Positions 19,424-32,829 of a DNA stretch of 64,000 nucleotides are shown piece by piece (positions within the stretch are counted from its first letter, which is position 1; each line of letters starts with the position of its first letter). Position numbers and translations under genes: made by a program. Location of the stretch: NCBI GenBank assembly GCA_001577635.1, contig LSBP01000009.1:1-64000 (forward strand). Direction: 5' to 3'. Below the pieces are notes generated by a model. It was not told where the DNA came from. It searched no databases and was given only the letters and a program-made list of their open reading frames with translations. Origin of the DNA: Halomonadaceae bacterium T82-2 (GTDB lineage Bacteria; Pseudomonadota; Gammaproteobacteria; Pseudomonadales; Halomonadaceae).

Positions 19424-19566
19424 AGAGGGTGTTTACAAAACAGTCGAACGACGGCAAGACAAGGCGAAATTGTCCGAGAAAGCGGAGTTTACGAACAGTA
19501 AATGAGCATTTCGAGGTCAATTTCAACGCAGTATTGCCGAGTGCAGACGTTTTGTAGACTCCCTAT
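19424..19566. repeat. 143-bp near-symmetric palindromic element (MITE-like)
   Basis: The ends are imperfect inverted repeats (AGGGTGTTTACAAAAC at 19426-19441 against AGGGAGTCTACAAAAC on the other strand at 19549-19564; 14 of 16 match). The exact centre is the small hairpin TTTAC-GAACA-GTAAA at 19488-19502, and intermediate arms also pair in part (GAAATTG with CAATTTC, CGGCAA with TTGCCG). The whole element can fold into one long cruciform. It is more AT-rich than its surroundings and fills the gap between the NIF3-type gene and the NUDIX gene, ending at the NUDIX stop codon. Confidence 0.8.
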
Positions 19567-20123
19567 CAGGCACTGCCGAAGTAACGCTCTCTATCCTCCG
19601 GACTGATATCGCTCATGTGCAATGGATACGCACCGTGCCGGCGGTCGCTGAAATAGTGGTGCAGGGTGCGTTCGATGGTCGGGAAGGCCAGCTCGTCCCA
19701 GGGGATCTCGTCCTCGCCGAACAGCGCCACCTCGAGGCTTTCCGGCCCGGCGTCGAAGCCGCCTTCCAGGTCGGCGAGGAAGATCATGAAGACCTGATTG
19801 ATGTGCGGCAGGTTGATCAGGGTATAGAGGCCGTGGATCGCCACCTCGGCACAGGCTTCCTCGCGGGTTTCGCGGGCGGCGGCCTCGAGCGTGGTCTCGG
19901 CGTTCTCCATGAAACCGGCGGGCAGGGTCCAGTAGCCGCGTCGCGGGGCGATGGCACGCCGGCACAGCAGAATGCGGCCATCGTGAACCGGCAGCGTCCC
20001 GGCGACGATGCGCGGGTTCTGGTAGTGGATGCTGCCGCAGGCATCACAGAGATAACGGGGCCGATCATCGCCCTCGGGGATGGCGAAGCGCACGGGTTCA
20101 CCGCAGTGGCTGCAGAAGTTCAT
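19566..20123 (-). CDS. NUDIX hydrolase with N-terminal zinc ribbon
   Basis: A 185-aa hydrolase of nucleoside diphosphate derivatives. A zinc ribbon is formed by C4/C7 and C26/C29. The NUDIX box is at about 70-92 (G-x5-E-x7-REtrEEa). It resembles NudC but lacks the long N-terminal part and an obvious NADH-pyrophosphatase motif after the box, so a specific substrate is not claimed. The start ATG has AGAGGA upstream. It is divergent from a second NUDIX gene 76 bp away, and its stop codon abuts the palindromic element. Confidence 0.88.
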   Translation of the reverse strand: MNFCSHCGEPVRFAIPEGDDRPRYLCDACGSIHYQNPRIVAGTLPVHDGRILLCRRAIAPRRGYWTLPAGFMENAETTLEAAARETREEACAEVAIHGLYTLINLPHINQVFMIFLADLEGGFDAGPESLEVALFGEDEIPWDELAFPTIERTLHHYFSDRRHGAYPLHMSDISPEDRERYFGSA

Positions 20124-20199
20124 GAGGTCCTCTTGCGGCAGGCGAGCATTGACGGCCCGGAGGTAGCTGGGTACAAGGAACAAAATCCGCGGAACGCCC

Positions 20200-20835
20200 A
20201 TGTTAGAGAAACTCCACGAGCGCCTGCAAGCGCACACGCCACGCCGACTCAGCCCGGCCCTGCCCCAGGCGGCGGTGCTGATCCCGCTGGTCGCGCGACC
20301 GGTGCCGACCCTGCTGTTCACGCGGCGTGCCGGCCACCTGAACCAGCACGCCGGCCAGGTCGCCTTCCCCGGCGGCAAGCGCGAGCCCGGCGACCCCGAC
20401 CTGCTGACCACGGCACTGCGCGAGGCCGAGGAAGAAGTCGCCCTGCCGCCCGCGCGGGTTCGCCTGCTCGGCCGACTGAGCGACGTGCTGTCGTTGCACG
20501 GCCTGAGCGTCACGCCCTTCGTCGGCGTCATTCCCCCGGACCTGCCGCTGCGCCCGCAGCCCGACGAACTCGACACCATCTTCGAGGTACCCCTGACGCT
20601 GTTTCTCGAGGACCGGCGCAGTCACACCGACGTCATCACCGTCAACGGCCGGTCGTGCTATGTGCCCAGTTACGCCGCCGAGGGGCACGTCATCTGGGGG
20701 CTGTCGGCGATGATGCTGGTGGAGTTGCTCGCCGAGGGCTTCGGCTGCCCGGTCAGCCTCGACGCGCCCCCCGCCGGCAGCCACCTGCACCATCACCCGG
20801 AACGCCGCCGGTCGATTCCCGATCTCGACGACTGA
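20200..20835 (+). CDS. CoA pyrophosphatase (NudL/YeaB-type NUDIX)
   Basis: A 211-aa NUDIX enzyme expected to cleave coenzyme A to phosphopantetheine and 3',5'-ADP. The family-specific segment LLFTRRAGHLNQHAGQVAFP directly precedes the NUDIX box (GG-x5-D-x7-REAEEE). Length is typical. It shares a 76-bp divergent promoter region with the zinc-ribbon NUDIX gene and is followed by a dioxygenase gene on the same strand. Confidence 0.9.
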   Translation: MLEKLHERLQAHTPRRLSPALPQAAVLIPLVARPVPTLLFTRRAGHLNQHAGQVAFPGGKREPGDPDLLTTALREAEEEVALPPARVRLLGRLSDVLSLHGLSVTPFVGVIPPDLPLRPQPDELDTIFEVPLTLFLEDRRSHTDVITVNGRSCYVPSYAAEGHVIWGLSAMMLVELLAEGFGCPVSLDAPPAGSHLHHHPERRRSIPDLDD

Positions 20836-20904
20836 ACCGCGTTTTTGCTTCGCCCCGGCACCACACCGCCGGAAATCCCGCCTCTCGTCACGGATGCCTT
20901 GTCG

Positions 20905-21543
20905 ATGCCCCTGGATGCCGCCACCCTCAACCGCCTGATCGACGGTCTGGTCGACCACGGCTATTTCGTCGGCCCCGATGTGATCGACGCCGGGCTGTGC
21001 CGCGCCCTGCACGACGAGCTGGGGCATCTCGCCGCCCATGACGGCCTGAAGGCGGCCGGCATCGGCCGCGGCGAACAGCACCAGCTGCGACGCGACATCC
21101 GTGGTGACGCGATCCGCTGGCTGACTCGCGACACCCAGCCCCAGCGTGATTATCTGGCGCTGATGGGCGACCTGCAGCGCCAGATCAACCGTACCCTTTA
21201 CCTGGGCCTGTTCGAGTTCGAGGCGCACTTCGCCCGCTACCCGGCCGGGACCTTCTACCGCACTCACGTCGACAGCTTCCAGGGACGTGCCAACCGGGTG
21301 ATCTCGACGGTGCTCTACCTCAACCCCGGCTGGCCGCACGACGGCGGCGGCGAGATGGTCATCTACGCCGACGACGCCACCCGCGAACTGGCCCGCGTGC
21401 CGCCCGAGTCCGGAACCTTCGTCTGCTTTCTTTCCGACCGGGTGCCCCATGCGGTGCTGCCGACACACCGGCCCCGCGCCAGCATCGCTGGCTGGTTCCG
21501 CCGCAACGCCTCGCTGGGCGGCCATGTCGACCCCGCCCGCTGA
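20905..21543 (+). CDS. 2-oxoglutarate/Fe(II)-dependent dioxygenase (prolyl 4-hydroxylase type)
   Basis: A 212-aa double-stranded beta-helix dioxygenase. The iron ligands are H121, D123 (THVDSF) and H182 (VPHAVL), and R191 (RASIAGWF) should bind 2-oxoglutarate. The GEMVIY segment near 150 is also family-like. Bacterial relatives modify proteins such as EF-Tu or act on small molecules; the substrate is not known. The chosen ATG gives the common MPLDAA start; a TTG at 20845 would add 20 residues. Confidence 0.88.
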   Translation: MPLDAATLNRLIDGLVDHGYFVGPDVIDAGLCRALHDELGHLAAHDGLKAAGIGRGEQHQLRRDIRGDAIRWLTRDTQPQRDYLALMGDLQRQINRTLYLGLFEFEAHFARYPAGTFYRTHVDSFQGRANRVISTVLYLNPGWPHDGGGEMVIYADDATRELARVPPESGTFVCFLSDRVPHAVLPTHRPRASIAGWFRRNASLGGHVDPAR

Positions 21544-21737
21544 GCCCGTATCGACGGTGTAATGAAGCGGCTTCATCTCAACGGACGAAAGCCGGCTGAT
21601 CGATTATGCTGAACCCAAGCCAACTGAGAGAGTGACACACCTCCTCACGGCGCCCACAACCAGAGCCGGGCCATTGCCAACCGGCCGAACTTCGCCATCC
21701 ACGCAGGGGGCCGCCGGGCAGCGGCACCAAGGGGGGA

Positions 21738-26746
<5,009 letters not shown>

Positions 26747-26750
<4 letters not shown>

Positions 26751-27532
26751 GACGACTCACCGAAGCGCGCCGGCCGCTTCTCGACGAAGGCGCTCATGCC
26801 CTCGTGCTGCTCGGCGCCGGCGAAGCCCAGCGCGAACAGGCTGGTTTCCAGCGCCAGGGCACTGTCCAGCGGCTGGTTCATGCCCTCATGCACCGCCTGC
26901 TTGGCGGCGCGCACCGCCTGCGGGCCGTTGGCGCCGAGCCGCTCGGTGAGCTCCTCGACCAGCGTTTCCAGCTCCCCGCGGGGCACCACCCGGTTGACCA
27001 GCCCGATGCGCAACGCCTCGGCGGCGTCGATCTGCCGCCCGGTGGTGATCAGGTCCAGCGCCATGGCCGGGCCGACGCGCCGCGGCAGACGCTGGGTACC
27101 GCCGAACCCCGGGATCACGCCGAGCCCCACCTCGGGCTGGCCAAAGACGGCGTTGTCACTCGCCACCGCCCAGTCGCAGGCCAGCGCCAGCTCGCAGCCC
27201 CCGCCCAGGCAGTAGCCGTTGACCAGCGCCACCACCGGCACCGGCAGGCGCTCCAGGCGCTTCAGGGTGGCGAGGGCCCGGGTGGCGAAGCGCCGCGCCT
27301 GTTCGGGGCTCTTGTCGCGCATCTCGGTGATGTCGGCACCGGCCACGAAGGCCTTGTCGCCGGCCCCGGTGATCAGCACCGCACGCAGGTCCCCGCGCGC
27401 TTCCAGGGCGACCAGGGCCGTCTCCAGCTCGCCGAGCAGCTCACTGTTCAGCGCGTTGAGCGCCCGGGGGCGATTCAGGGTCAGCCGGACCACGCCGTCC
27501 GTCTCCTCCTGCAGAACCAGTGCCTCGTGCAT
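26747..27532 (-). CDS. Enoyl-CoA hydratase/isomerase (crotonase family)
   Basis: A 261-aa crotonase-fold enzyme, normally hexameric and cytoplasmic. The oxyanion-hole regions are AGADITEM near 65 and GGGCELALACD near 107; the catalytic glutamate segment GQPEVGLGVIPGFGGTQRL is present, supporting hydratase activity on 2-enoyl-CoA. Precise chain length or pathway is not readable. The start ATG has GAGGAG upstream. Its stop codon overlaps that of the convergent signalling gene on the shared palindrome CTAG. Confidence 0.92.
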
Positions 27533-27617
27533 CACAATCTCCTCGCAAGCGCATGATCCTCCGAGGATAGGCGTCCGGCTTTCTACCCCGCCATTACCGA
27601 AAAGCCGCACGCATCCC

Positions 27618-28991
27618 TTACTCGCTGTCCGCATGGCTGACCCGCGACACCTTGCCGGCGGCTTCCGCCTCCAGGTCGGCCACGGCGTCAGAGTCCGGCT
27701 CGGCGACCGGCACATCGGGCACCACCCCGGAGAGATCCTCGATGTGCTCGTGTTCGATCGCCCCCTGCACCAGCGCCTCGGTCACGTTGAGCTCGGCACC
27801 CACCACGGTCTGCGGCGGGTTGGGCGTGAACGGCGCCATCGGTGTCGGAGCGGGCCGCCGGCTGCGCCGCCAGCTGAAGAACAGCGCCAGGAAGGCGCCC
27901 ACCCCGGCCAGCGACCCGAACAGACCGGCGTCACCCGTGCCGGCGATCACCGACGTGATCAGCGGCGGGCTGACCACCGAGCCCAGGGCGTTGATCAGCA
28001 GCAGGCCCTGACTCATGCGCACCAGCGCTCCGGCCGGGGCCCGATCCGCGGCGTGACTGACGGCCACCGGGTACAGGGCGAAGACACCGCCCCCCAGCAG
28101 GAACAGCAGCGCCGCCAGCCACAGGGGCTGTTCCGCCAGCGACACGGCGCCGAGAGACAGCGCCAGGCAGGCCACGCCGATCAGGATCAGCACCAGCTGG
28201 CGATCGTGACGATCCGACCAGCGGCCGATCGGGTACTGCAGCAGCATGCCGCCGAGCACCACCACCGCCATCATGGCGCCGATCCGTTCCACCGACAGGC
28301 CACTGCGCTGCAGATACAGCGGCAACAGGGCATAGATGGCCGCCACCGCAATGCCCGAGCCAAAGCAGCCCATCACGCCGGTCGGTGTCATCCGGATCAG
28401 GCGCAGCGGCGGCAGCGGCTCGGCATGCTCGATCAGCGGCGAGACACGCGGAATCACCGCCATGGGCAGCACCGACAGCGAGGCCAGCAGGCCGACGATC
28501 ATGAAGGGCGCCTGCACCCCCGAGCCCTCGGCCACCCCCAGCAGCAGCTGGCCGAGCACACCGGCGCCGTACAGCGCGATCATGTACATTGCCAGCAACC
28601 GGCCGCGCACCCCGGGATCGGCGGCGGTCAGCAGCCAGCTCTCGATGACCAGATAGACCCCTACCGTCGCCCAGCCGCCGATCAGGCGCAGCACGAACCA
28701 CCAGTACGGATCCAGCCACAATCCGGCGAGCAGCACCGTGACCGCCACCAGCGAGGCAAAGCCGGCATAGGCGCGGATGTGGCCGATGCGCAGCAGCAGC
28801 CGGTCGTTGAGCACGGCACCGATCGCCAGGCCGATGAAGTAGGCCGACGAGACCCAGCCGATGGTCGGCGCCGAGGCGCCGGCGGCGTCCAGACGCAGGG
28901 TGATCAGGGTGGCCAGGAAACCATTGCCGATGCCCAGGATGAATAGCCCCAGCAGGGGCGCCAGGGCCATGGCCAGCAACTGTCGTGACAT
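27618..28991 (-). CDS. MFS transporter (YcaD/UMF2-like)
   Basis: A 457-aa membrane protein with twelve hydrophobic helices. A family-like motif around SSAYFIGLAIGAVLNDRLLLR (loop 2-3) and VYLVIESWLL in helix 5 recall the YcaD group of the major facilitator superfamily. The last 60 residues form an acidic, probably cytoplasmic tail that is not typical. Substrate unknown. The start was chosen so that the first helix follows immediately (MSRQLLAMALAPLLGLF). Confidence 0.82.
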   Translation of the reverse strand: MSRQLLAMALAPLLGLFILGIGNGFLATLITLRLDAAGASAPTIGWVSSAYFIGLAIGAVLNDRLLLRIGHIRAYAGFASLVAVTVLLAGLWLDPYWWFVLRLIGGWATVGVYLVIESWLLTAADPGVRGRLLAMYMIALYGAGVLGQLLLGVAEGSGVQAPFMIVGLLASLSVLPMAVIPRVSPLIEHAEPLPPLRLIRMTPTGVMGCFGSGIAVAAIYALLPLYLQRSGLSVERIGAMMAVVVLGGMLLQYPIGRWSDRHDRQLVLILIGVACLALSLGAVSLAEQPLWLAALLFLLGGGVFALYPVAVSHAADRAPAGALVRMSQGLLLINALGSVVSPPLITSVIAGTGDAGLFGSLAGVGAFLALFFSWRRSRRPAPTPMAPFTPNPPQTVVGAELNVTEALVQGAIEHEHIEDLSGVVPDVPVAEPDSDAVADLEAEAAGKVSRVSHADSE

Positions 28992-29265
28992 GCGCGATGC
29001 CTCGAGCGCGAAAATGGGAAGAGGTCGGGAATGGACGCCCGCACAACGCCGACGAGAAAGGAAGCCGGCCGAGCGCCGCGCGCGACTATACGTCGGTATG
29101 GACCGAGCGCAAAGGGTTTTCCAGCCACGTCGCGACGGTTCCGCTTGCGCCGATGATGCCGAACGGGACAGGATAACGGCAGGCGCCAAGCGCCGACTCA
29201 TCATCGACCGTGCGCCGTGTCGGCCGTCATGCCGACACCGGCGCACCGCCACGGGGGAAGACATC

Positions 29266-29646
29266 ATGCTAGCGGGCCTGGATCATCTGGTCGTCGTGGT
29301 CACCGACATATCCCGAGCCGTGGACTTCTACACCCGCGTGCTGGGCCTGGAGGTGCGCTACCGCGATATCGAGCGGGTCGATCTGATGCTGGGGGATCTC
29401 GCCCTGCGTCTGCATCAGGTCGACACCACCATCACGCCGCGCGCCGGTTGCCCCACGCCCGGCAGCCTGGATATCTGCTTTCGCAGCCTGCTGCCACTGG
29501 AGTCGGTGCAGGCCCATCTCGAGGCGCTCGACATCGAGCTCGAGGCCGGCCCCGTGGCGCGCCAGGGCGCATCCGGGCCGATCGTGTCACTGTACCTCCG
29601 CGATCCGGACAACAACCTGATCGAACTCTGCCGCCCCGAACGCTGA
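29266..29646 (+). CDS. VOC-family protein (glyoxalase/dioxygenase fold)
   Basis: A 126-aa vicinal-oxygen-chelate protein with the two beta-alpha-beta-beta-beta units of the fold. Likely metal ligands are H7 (LDHLVV), H50 and E120 (NNLIELCRP). Relatives include glyoxalases, antibiotic-resistance thiol transferases and ring-cleaving enzymes; no specific reaction is claimed. The start ATG follows GGGGGAAG. A small membrane-protein gene follows after 21 bp. Confidence 0.85.
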   Translation: MLAGLDHLVVVVTDISRAVDFYTRVLGLEVRYRDIERVDLMLGDLALRLHQVDTTITPRAGCPTPGSLDICFRSLLPLESVQAHLEALDIELEAGPVARQGASGPIVSLYLRDPDNNLIELCRPER

Positions 29647-29667
29647 CCCTGCCGGAAGGAATCGACC

Positions 29668-30027
29668 ATGGCCCGGGACCCCGTCGCCGACACCCCGCAA
29701 ACGCCTGACACCACCATGCCGCTGGTGGTCTACATCCTGCTGCTGGCCGGCTTCGTCGTGGGCATCACGCCGCTGATCGGCGTGGTGATCGCCTACATCT
29801 ACCGCGGCAAGGGGCCGGAGTGGAAGGACGCCCACTACCGCTACCAGATCCGCACCTTCTGGGTCGGCCTGCTCTACAGCCTCGGCGCCGTCGCGCTGTC
29901 GCTGATCGGCATCGGCCTGCTGGCGATGATTGCGCTGGCCGCCTGGCTGATCGTGCGCTGCGTGAAAGGCATGATGGCCCTGCAGGAGCGCCGCGCGCCG
30001 GACAGGGTCGCCAGCTGGTTATGGTAG
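29668..30027 (+). CDS. Small DUF4870-like membrane protein
   Basis: A 119-aa protein with three hydrophobic helices and a polar loop GKGPEWKDAHYRYQIRTFW between the first and second, the hallmark of DUF4870/Tic20-like proteins. Function unknown. The start ATG has GGAAGGA upstream. It is probably co-transcribed with the VOC gene. Confidence 0.8.
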   Translation: MARDPVADTPQTPDTTMPLVVYILLLAGFVVGITPLIGVVIAYIYRGKGPEWKDAHYRYQIRTFWVGLLYSLGAVALSLIGIGLLAMIALAAWLIVRCVKGMMALQERRAPDRVASWLW

Positions 30028-30064
30028 GCCGCCGGGGCGGCTGATGCCGGCCCGGAATCCGCGC

Positions 30065-30070
30065 TATACT
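30065..30070 (+). promoter_or_regulatory. Candidate -10 box for the acyltransferase gene
   Basis: TATACT lies about 35 bp before the chosen start at 30102. The -35 region 17 bp upstream (TGATGC) is weak. If this -10 is used, transcription would begin about 30077, nearly at the alternative ATG 30081, which argues for 30102 as the start. Confidence 0.35.
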
Positions 30071-30101
30071 GCCCGGCTTCATGAGCCGTGATAGCCGTTC
30101 C

Positions 30102-31034
30102 ATGAGCGAGACACCTCTTTCGAGACGCTTTCAGACCCGCGCCATCCAGGCGCTGTGGCGCCTGCTGTCGCGCTGGTCGCCGGCCGCCCTGTGGCGTCTG
30201 GCGCGCCGCCTGGGGCCGCTGGTACACCGTTTCAGCGCCCGCGAGCGCCAGGTCACCGACGCCAACCTGCAGGTCGTGTTCCCCGAACAGAACGCATCGA
30301 CGCGCCACCGCCTGGCCCGCGAGAGCCTGCGCCACTCCACGGCGACGATGCTCGAGCTGGGTTTCGCCTGGATGGGTGCGCCGCAGCGGGTTGAATCGTC
30401 GATCCACGCCGTCCACGGCCGCGAGCTGCTGGACGACGCACGTGCGGCGGGCCGCGGGGTGATCGTGCTGGCGCCGCATTTCGGCAACTGGGAAGTCCTC
30501 AACTTCTGGCTGTCCAGCCACTTCCCTTTCACCGCCATGTACGAGCCTCCCAAGATCGGTGCCCTCGACCCGGTCATCCGCGCCGGCCGCGAGCGCATGG
30601 GGGCCTCGCTGGTGCCGACCAATCCGCGTGGCGTGGCCGCCCTGCTCAAGGCGCTCAAGCGCTGCGAGGCGGTGGGCATCCTGCCCGACCAGGAGCCCGA
30701 CTGGCGCGGCGGCGTGTTCGCCGACTTCTACGGCCGCCCCGCCTACACCGCCACCCTGCTGCCCAAGCTGGTGGCACGCACTCAGGCCCGGGTGGTCACC
30801 GGCGTGGCCCGGCGCCGCACCGCCGGTGAGGGCTTCGAGATCCACTTCCTGGCCGCCGACGCCCGCGTCTACGACGCCGACGAGACGATCGCCGCCCGCG
30901 GCGTCAACGCCAGCGTCGAGGCGGTCATCGCGCTCGACCCGGCCCAGTACCAGTGGGAGTACAAGCGCTACCGCAAGACGCTCCAGGAACAGCAGGGCGA
31001 CCCCGACCACCGCCGCCATCGGCTCTATCGCTGA
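30102..31034 (+). CDS. Second LpxL/LpxM-type lipid A acyltransferase
   Basis: A 310-aa acyltransferase of the same family as the product of 7764-8678. The catalytic H-x4-E dyad is HFGNWE (H126, E131), and the PDQEPDWRGGVF segment near 206 is family-typical. A membrane-associated N-terminal segment is less hydrophobic than in the other copy. It probably adds the second secondary acyl chain of lipid A or acts on another lysolipid; which one cannot be told. An upstream ATG at 30081 would add seven residues. Confidence 0.85.
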   Translation: MSETPLSRRFQTRAIQALWRLLSRWSPAALWRLARRLGPLVHRFSARERQVTDANLQVVFPEQNASTRHRLARESLRHSTATMLELGFAWMGAPQRVESSIHAVHGRELLDDARAAGRGVIVLAPHFGNWEVLNFWLSSHFPFTAMYEPPKIGALDPVIRAGRERMGASLVPTNPRGVAALLKALKRCEAVGILPDQEPDWRGGVFADFYGRPAYTATLLPKLVARTQARVVTGVARRRTAGEGFEIHFLAADARVYDADETIAARGVNASVEAVIALDPAQYQWEYKRYRKTLQEQQGDPDHRRHRLYR

Positions 31035-31102
31035 ACCGCCACACACGGTGCCGGGCAGCGGCTACACTGGCGAGACGCACCCACGCTTCCCGGAGGCTGT
31101 TC

Positions 31103-32311
31103 ATGTCGGACCGCTCCCCTGCCTGCTTCTGGCGCGTCTCGCTGCTCGCCGCCCTGGTGGCGGCCCCACTGGTGGCCACTCCCGCCCGGGCGCAGACGCC
31201 TGCCCGTACCGAGATCGCGGTGCCCGGTACCGCCCGGCATCTCGAGGCACCGGCCGGCGTGCACATCGACAAGCGGGTTGCGCTCGACTACCCCCGGCTG
31301 ATCAGCCTGGGGCGCGACGGCGAGATGTTCATCGGCAGCAAGGCCGGCATCGTCTATCGATTGACGCCGCCCTACACGGCCGCCGAGGTGCTGGTCAGGC
31401 TCGATGACTATCCGCACAGCGCCGTGCGCCGCGGCGACGCCCTCTATGTGGCCACCACCGACGCCCTGCTGCGCGCCAACTATCGCACGGGGGCGACGCT
31501 CACCGCCGACGATTTCCGCGTGGTCGCGGCGATCCCCGGTGGCGGCGGCCACAACTCGCGCTCGCTGAGCCTCGGCCCCGACGACCGGCTCTACGTCTCG
31601 CTGGGCATTCAGGGCAACTGTTCGAATCAGTATCTGGGCAGCGGCTACGGACCCGACCGACGGCGCGGCGGCGTAATGGTGCTCGACGAAGGCGGCACCG
31701 AGCCCGCCTGGCGGCCCTACGTCAGCGGCCTGCGCAACCCCGTCGGCCTGGCCTGGCGCGACGACGCCCTCTACGCCAGCAACAACGGACCTGACCACTG
31801 GGGCTTCGAGCGCCCCCGCGAGGTGCTGGTACGCGCCGAGCCGGGCCGTTTCTTCGGCATGCCCTGGTTCCAGTGGATCGACGGCGAAGTCACGCGCGAC
31901 GACTGCATCGACGCCCCGCCGCCCCGGCCGCCGAGCGAGGTGACCCCACCGGTCGCCACCTTCCCGGCGCGCAGCGCGCCGATGGGACTGGTCTTCCTGC
32001 CCGACGACCATCCGCTCGGCGTCGATCTGGTGGCCGCGCTCCACGGCAGCTGGGCCACCGCGCCCACCGGCGGCGCAGGCGGTGACCCGGCGACACGCCG
32101 CGAACCGGCGCTGATGGGCGTGCGTCTGGATGAGGCCGGTCGCCACGGCGAGGTGGTGCCACTGATCACCGGCTTCCAGGACGCCGAGGGGCGCCGCTGG
32201 GCCCGGCCGGTGGGCGTGGCAGTGGGCCCCGACGGCACCATCTACTTCACCAGCGATACCGGCGAAACCGGGCTCTACCGGTTGACCGTCGACACCTCAG
32301 AGGAGAAGTGA
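31103..32311 (+). CDS. Periplasmic sorbosone/glucose dehydrogenase-like beta-propeller
   Basis: A 402-aa secreted protein with a signal peptide (core VSLLAALVAAPLVATPARA, cleavage near 30). The rest has the repetitive blade pattern of the soluble PQQ-dependent glucose/sorbosone dehydrogenase family: GGGGHNSRSLSLGPDDRLYV near 147, YVSGLRNPVGLAW near 210 and the end GPDGTIYFTSDTGETGLYRL. PQQ dependence is inferred from the family. The start ATG has GGAGG seven bases upstream. The alkyltransferase gene follows with no gap. Confidence 0.85.
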   Translation: MSDRSPACFWRVSLLAALVAAPLVATPARAQTPARTEIAVPGTARHLEAPAGVHIDKRVALDYPRLISLGRDGEMFIGSKAGIVYRLTPPYTAAEVLVRLDDYPHSAVRRGDALYVATTDALLRANYRTGATLTADDFRVVAAIPGGGGHNSRSLSLGPDDRLYVSLGIQGNCSNQYLGSGYGPDRRRGGVMVLDEGGTEPAWRPYVSGLRNPVGLAWRDDALYASNNGPDHWGFERPREVLVRAEPGRFFGMPWFQWIDGEVTRDDCIDAPPPRPPSEVTPPVATFPARSAPMGLVFLPDDHPLGVDLVAALHGSWATAPTGGAGGDPATRREPALMGVRLDEAGRHGEVVPLITGFQDAEGRRWARPVGVAVGPDGTIYFTSDTGETGLYRLTVDTSEEK

Positions 32312-32313
32312 CC

Positions 32314-32829
32314 ATGCTCAGGCAATCCCGAATGCCGTCACCGCTGGGCGAGATGCTGCTGCGTGCCGAGAACGACGCCCTCACCGGGGCCTATTTCGTC
32401 GGCCAGCGCCACTATCCCGACGACATCCCCGGCGACATCGACAACGCCGTCACCGACGACACCTTGCTGAACGAGGCCAGGGCCCAGCTCGACGCCTATT
32501 TCGCCGGGCGGCTCGAACGCTTCTCGTTGCCGCTCGCCCCCTCGGGCAGCGACTTTCAGCAGCGCGTCTGGCAGGCTCTCGCCGCCATCCCCTACGGCGA
32601 ACGCGTCACCTACGGTGAGCTCGCCGACCGGCTGGGCCTGGCGCCCGGCGCGGCCCGCGCGGTGGGCACCGCCGTCGGACGCAATCCGCTGACCATCGTG
32701 GTGCCCTGCCACCGGGTGGTGGGCAGCAAGGGCGCCCTGACCGGCTATGCCGGGGGGCTGGAGCGCAAGCGCATCCTGCTCGACCTCGAGGCCGAGCAGC
32801 GTGTCCAAGGCTCTGTTGTTCAGGCCTGA
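32314..32829 (+). CDS. ogt: Methylated-DNA-[protein]-cysteine S-methyltransferase
   Basis: A 171-aa suicide repair protein that removes alkyl groups from O6-alkylguanine and O4-alkylthymine. The acceptor cysteine is C132 in IVVPCHRVVG, and the helix-turn-helix region ERVTYGELADRLG precedes it. No Ada-type regulatory domain is present, so it is the Ogt form. The ATG has AGGAG eight bases upstream; a GTG at 32308 overlaps the previous stop but is too close. Its last 10 bp overlap the convergent transporter gene. Confidence 0.93.
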   Translation: MLRQSRMPSPLGEMLLRAENDALTGAYFVGQRHYPDDIPGDIDNAVTDDTLLNEARAQLDAYFAGRLERFSLPLAPSGSDFQQRVWQALAAIPYGERVTYGELADRLGLAPGAARAVGTAVGRNPLTIVVPCHRVVGSKGALTGYAGGLERKRILLDLEAEQRVQGSVVQA

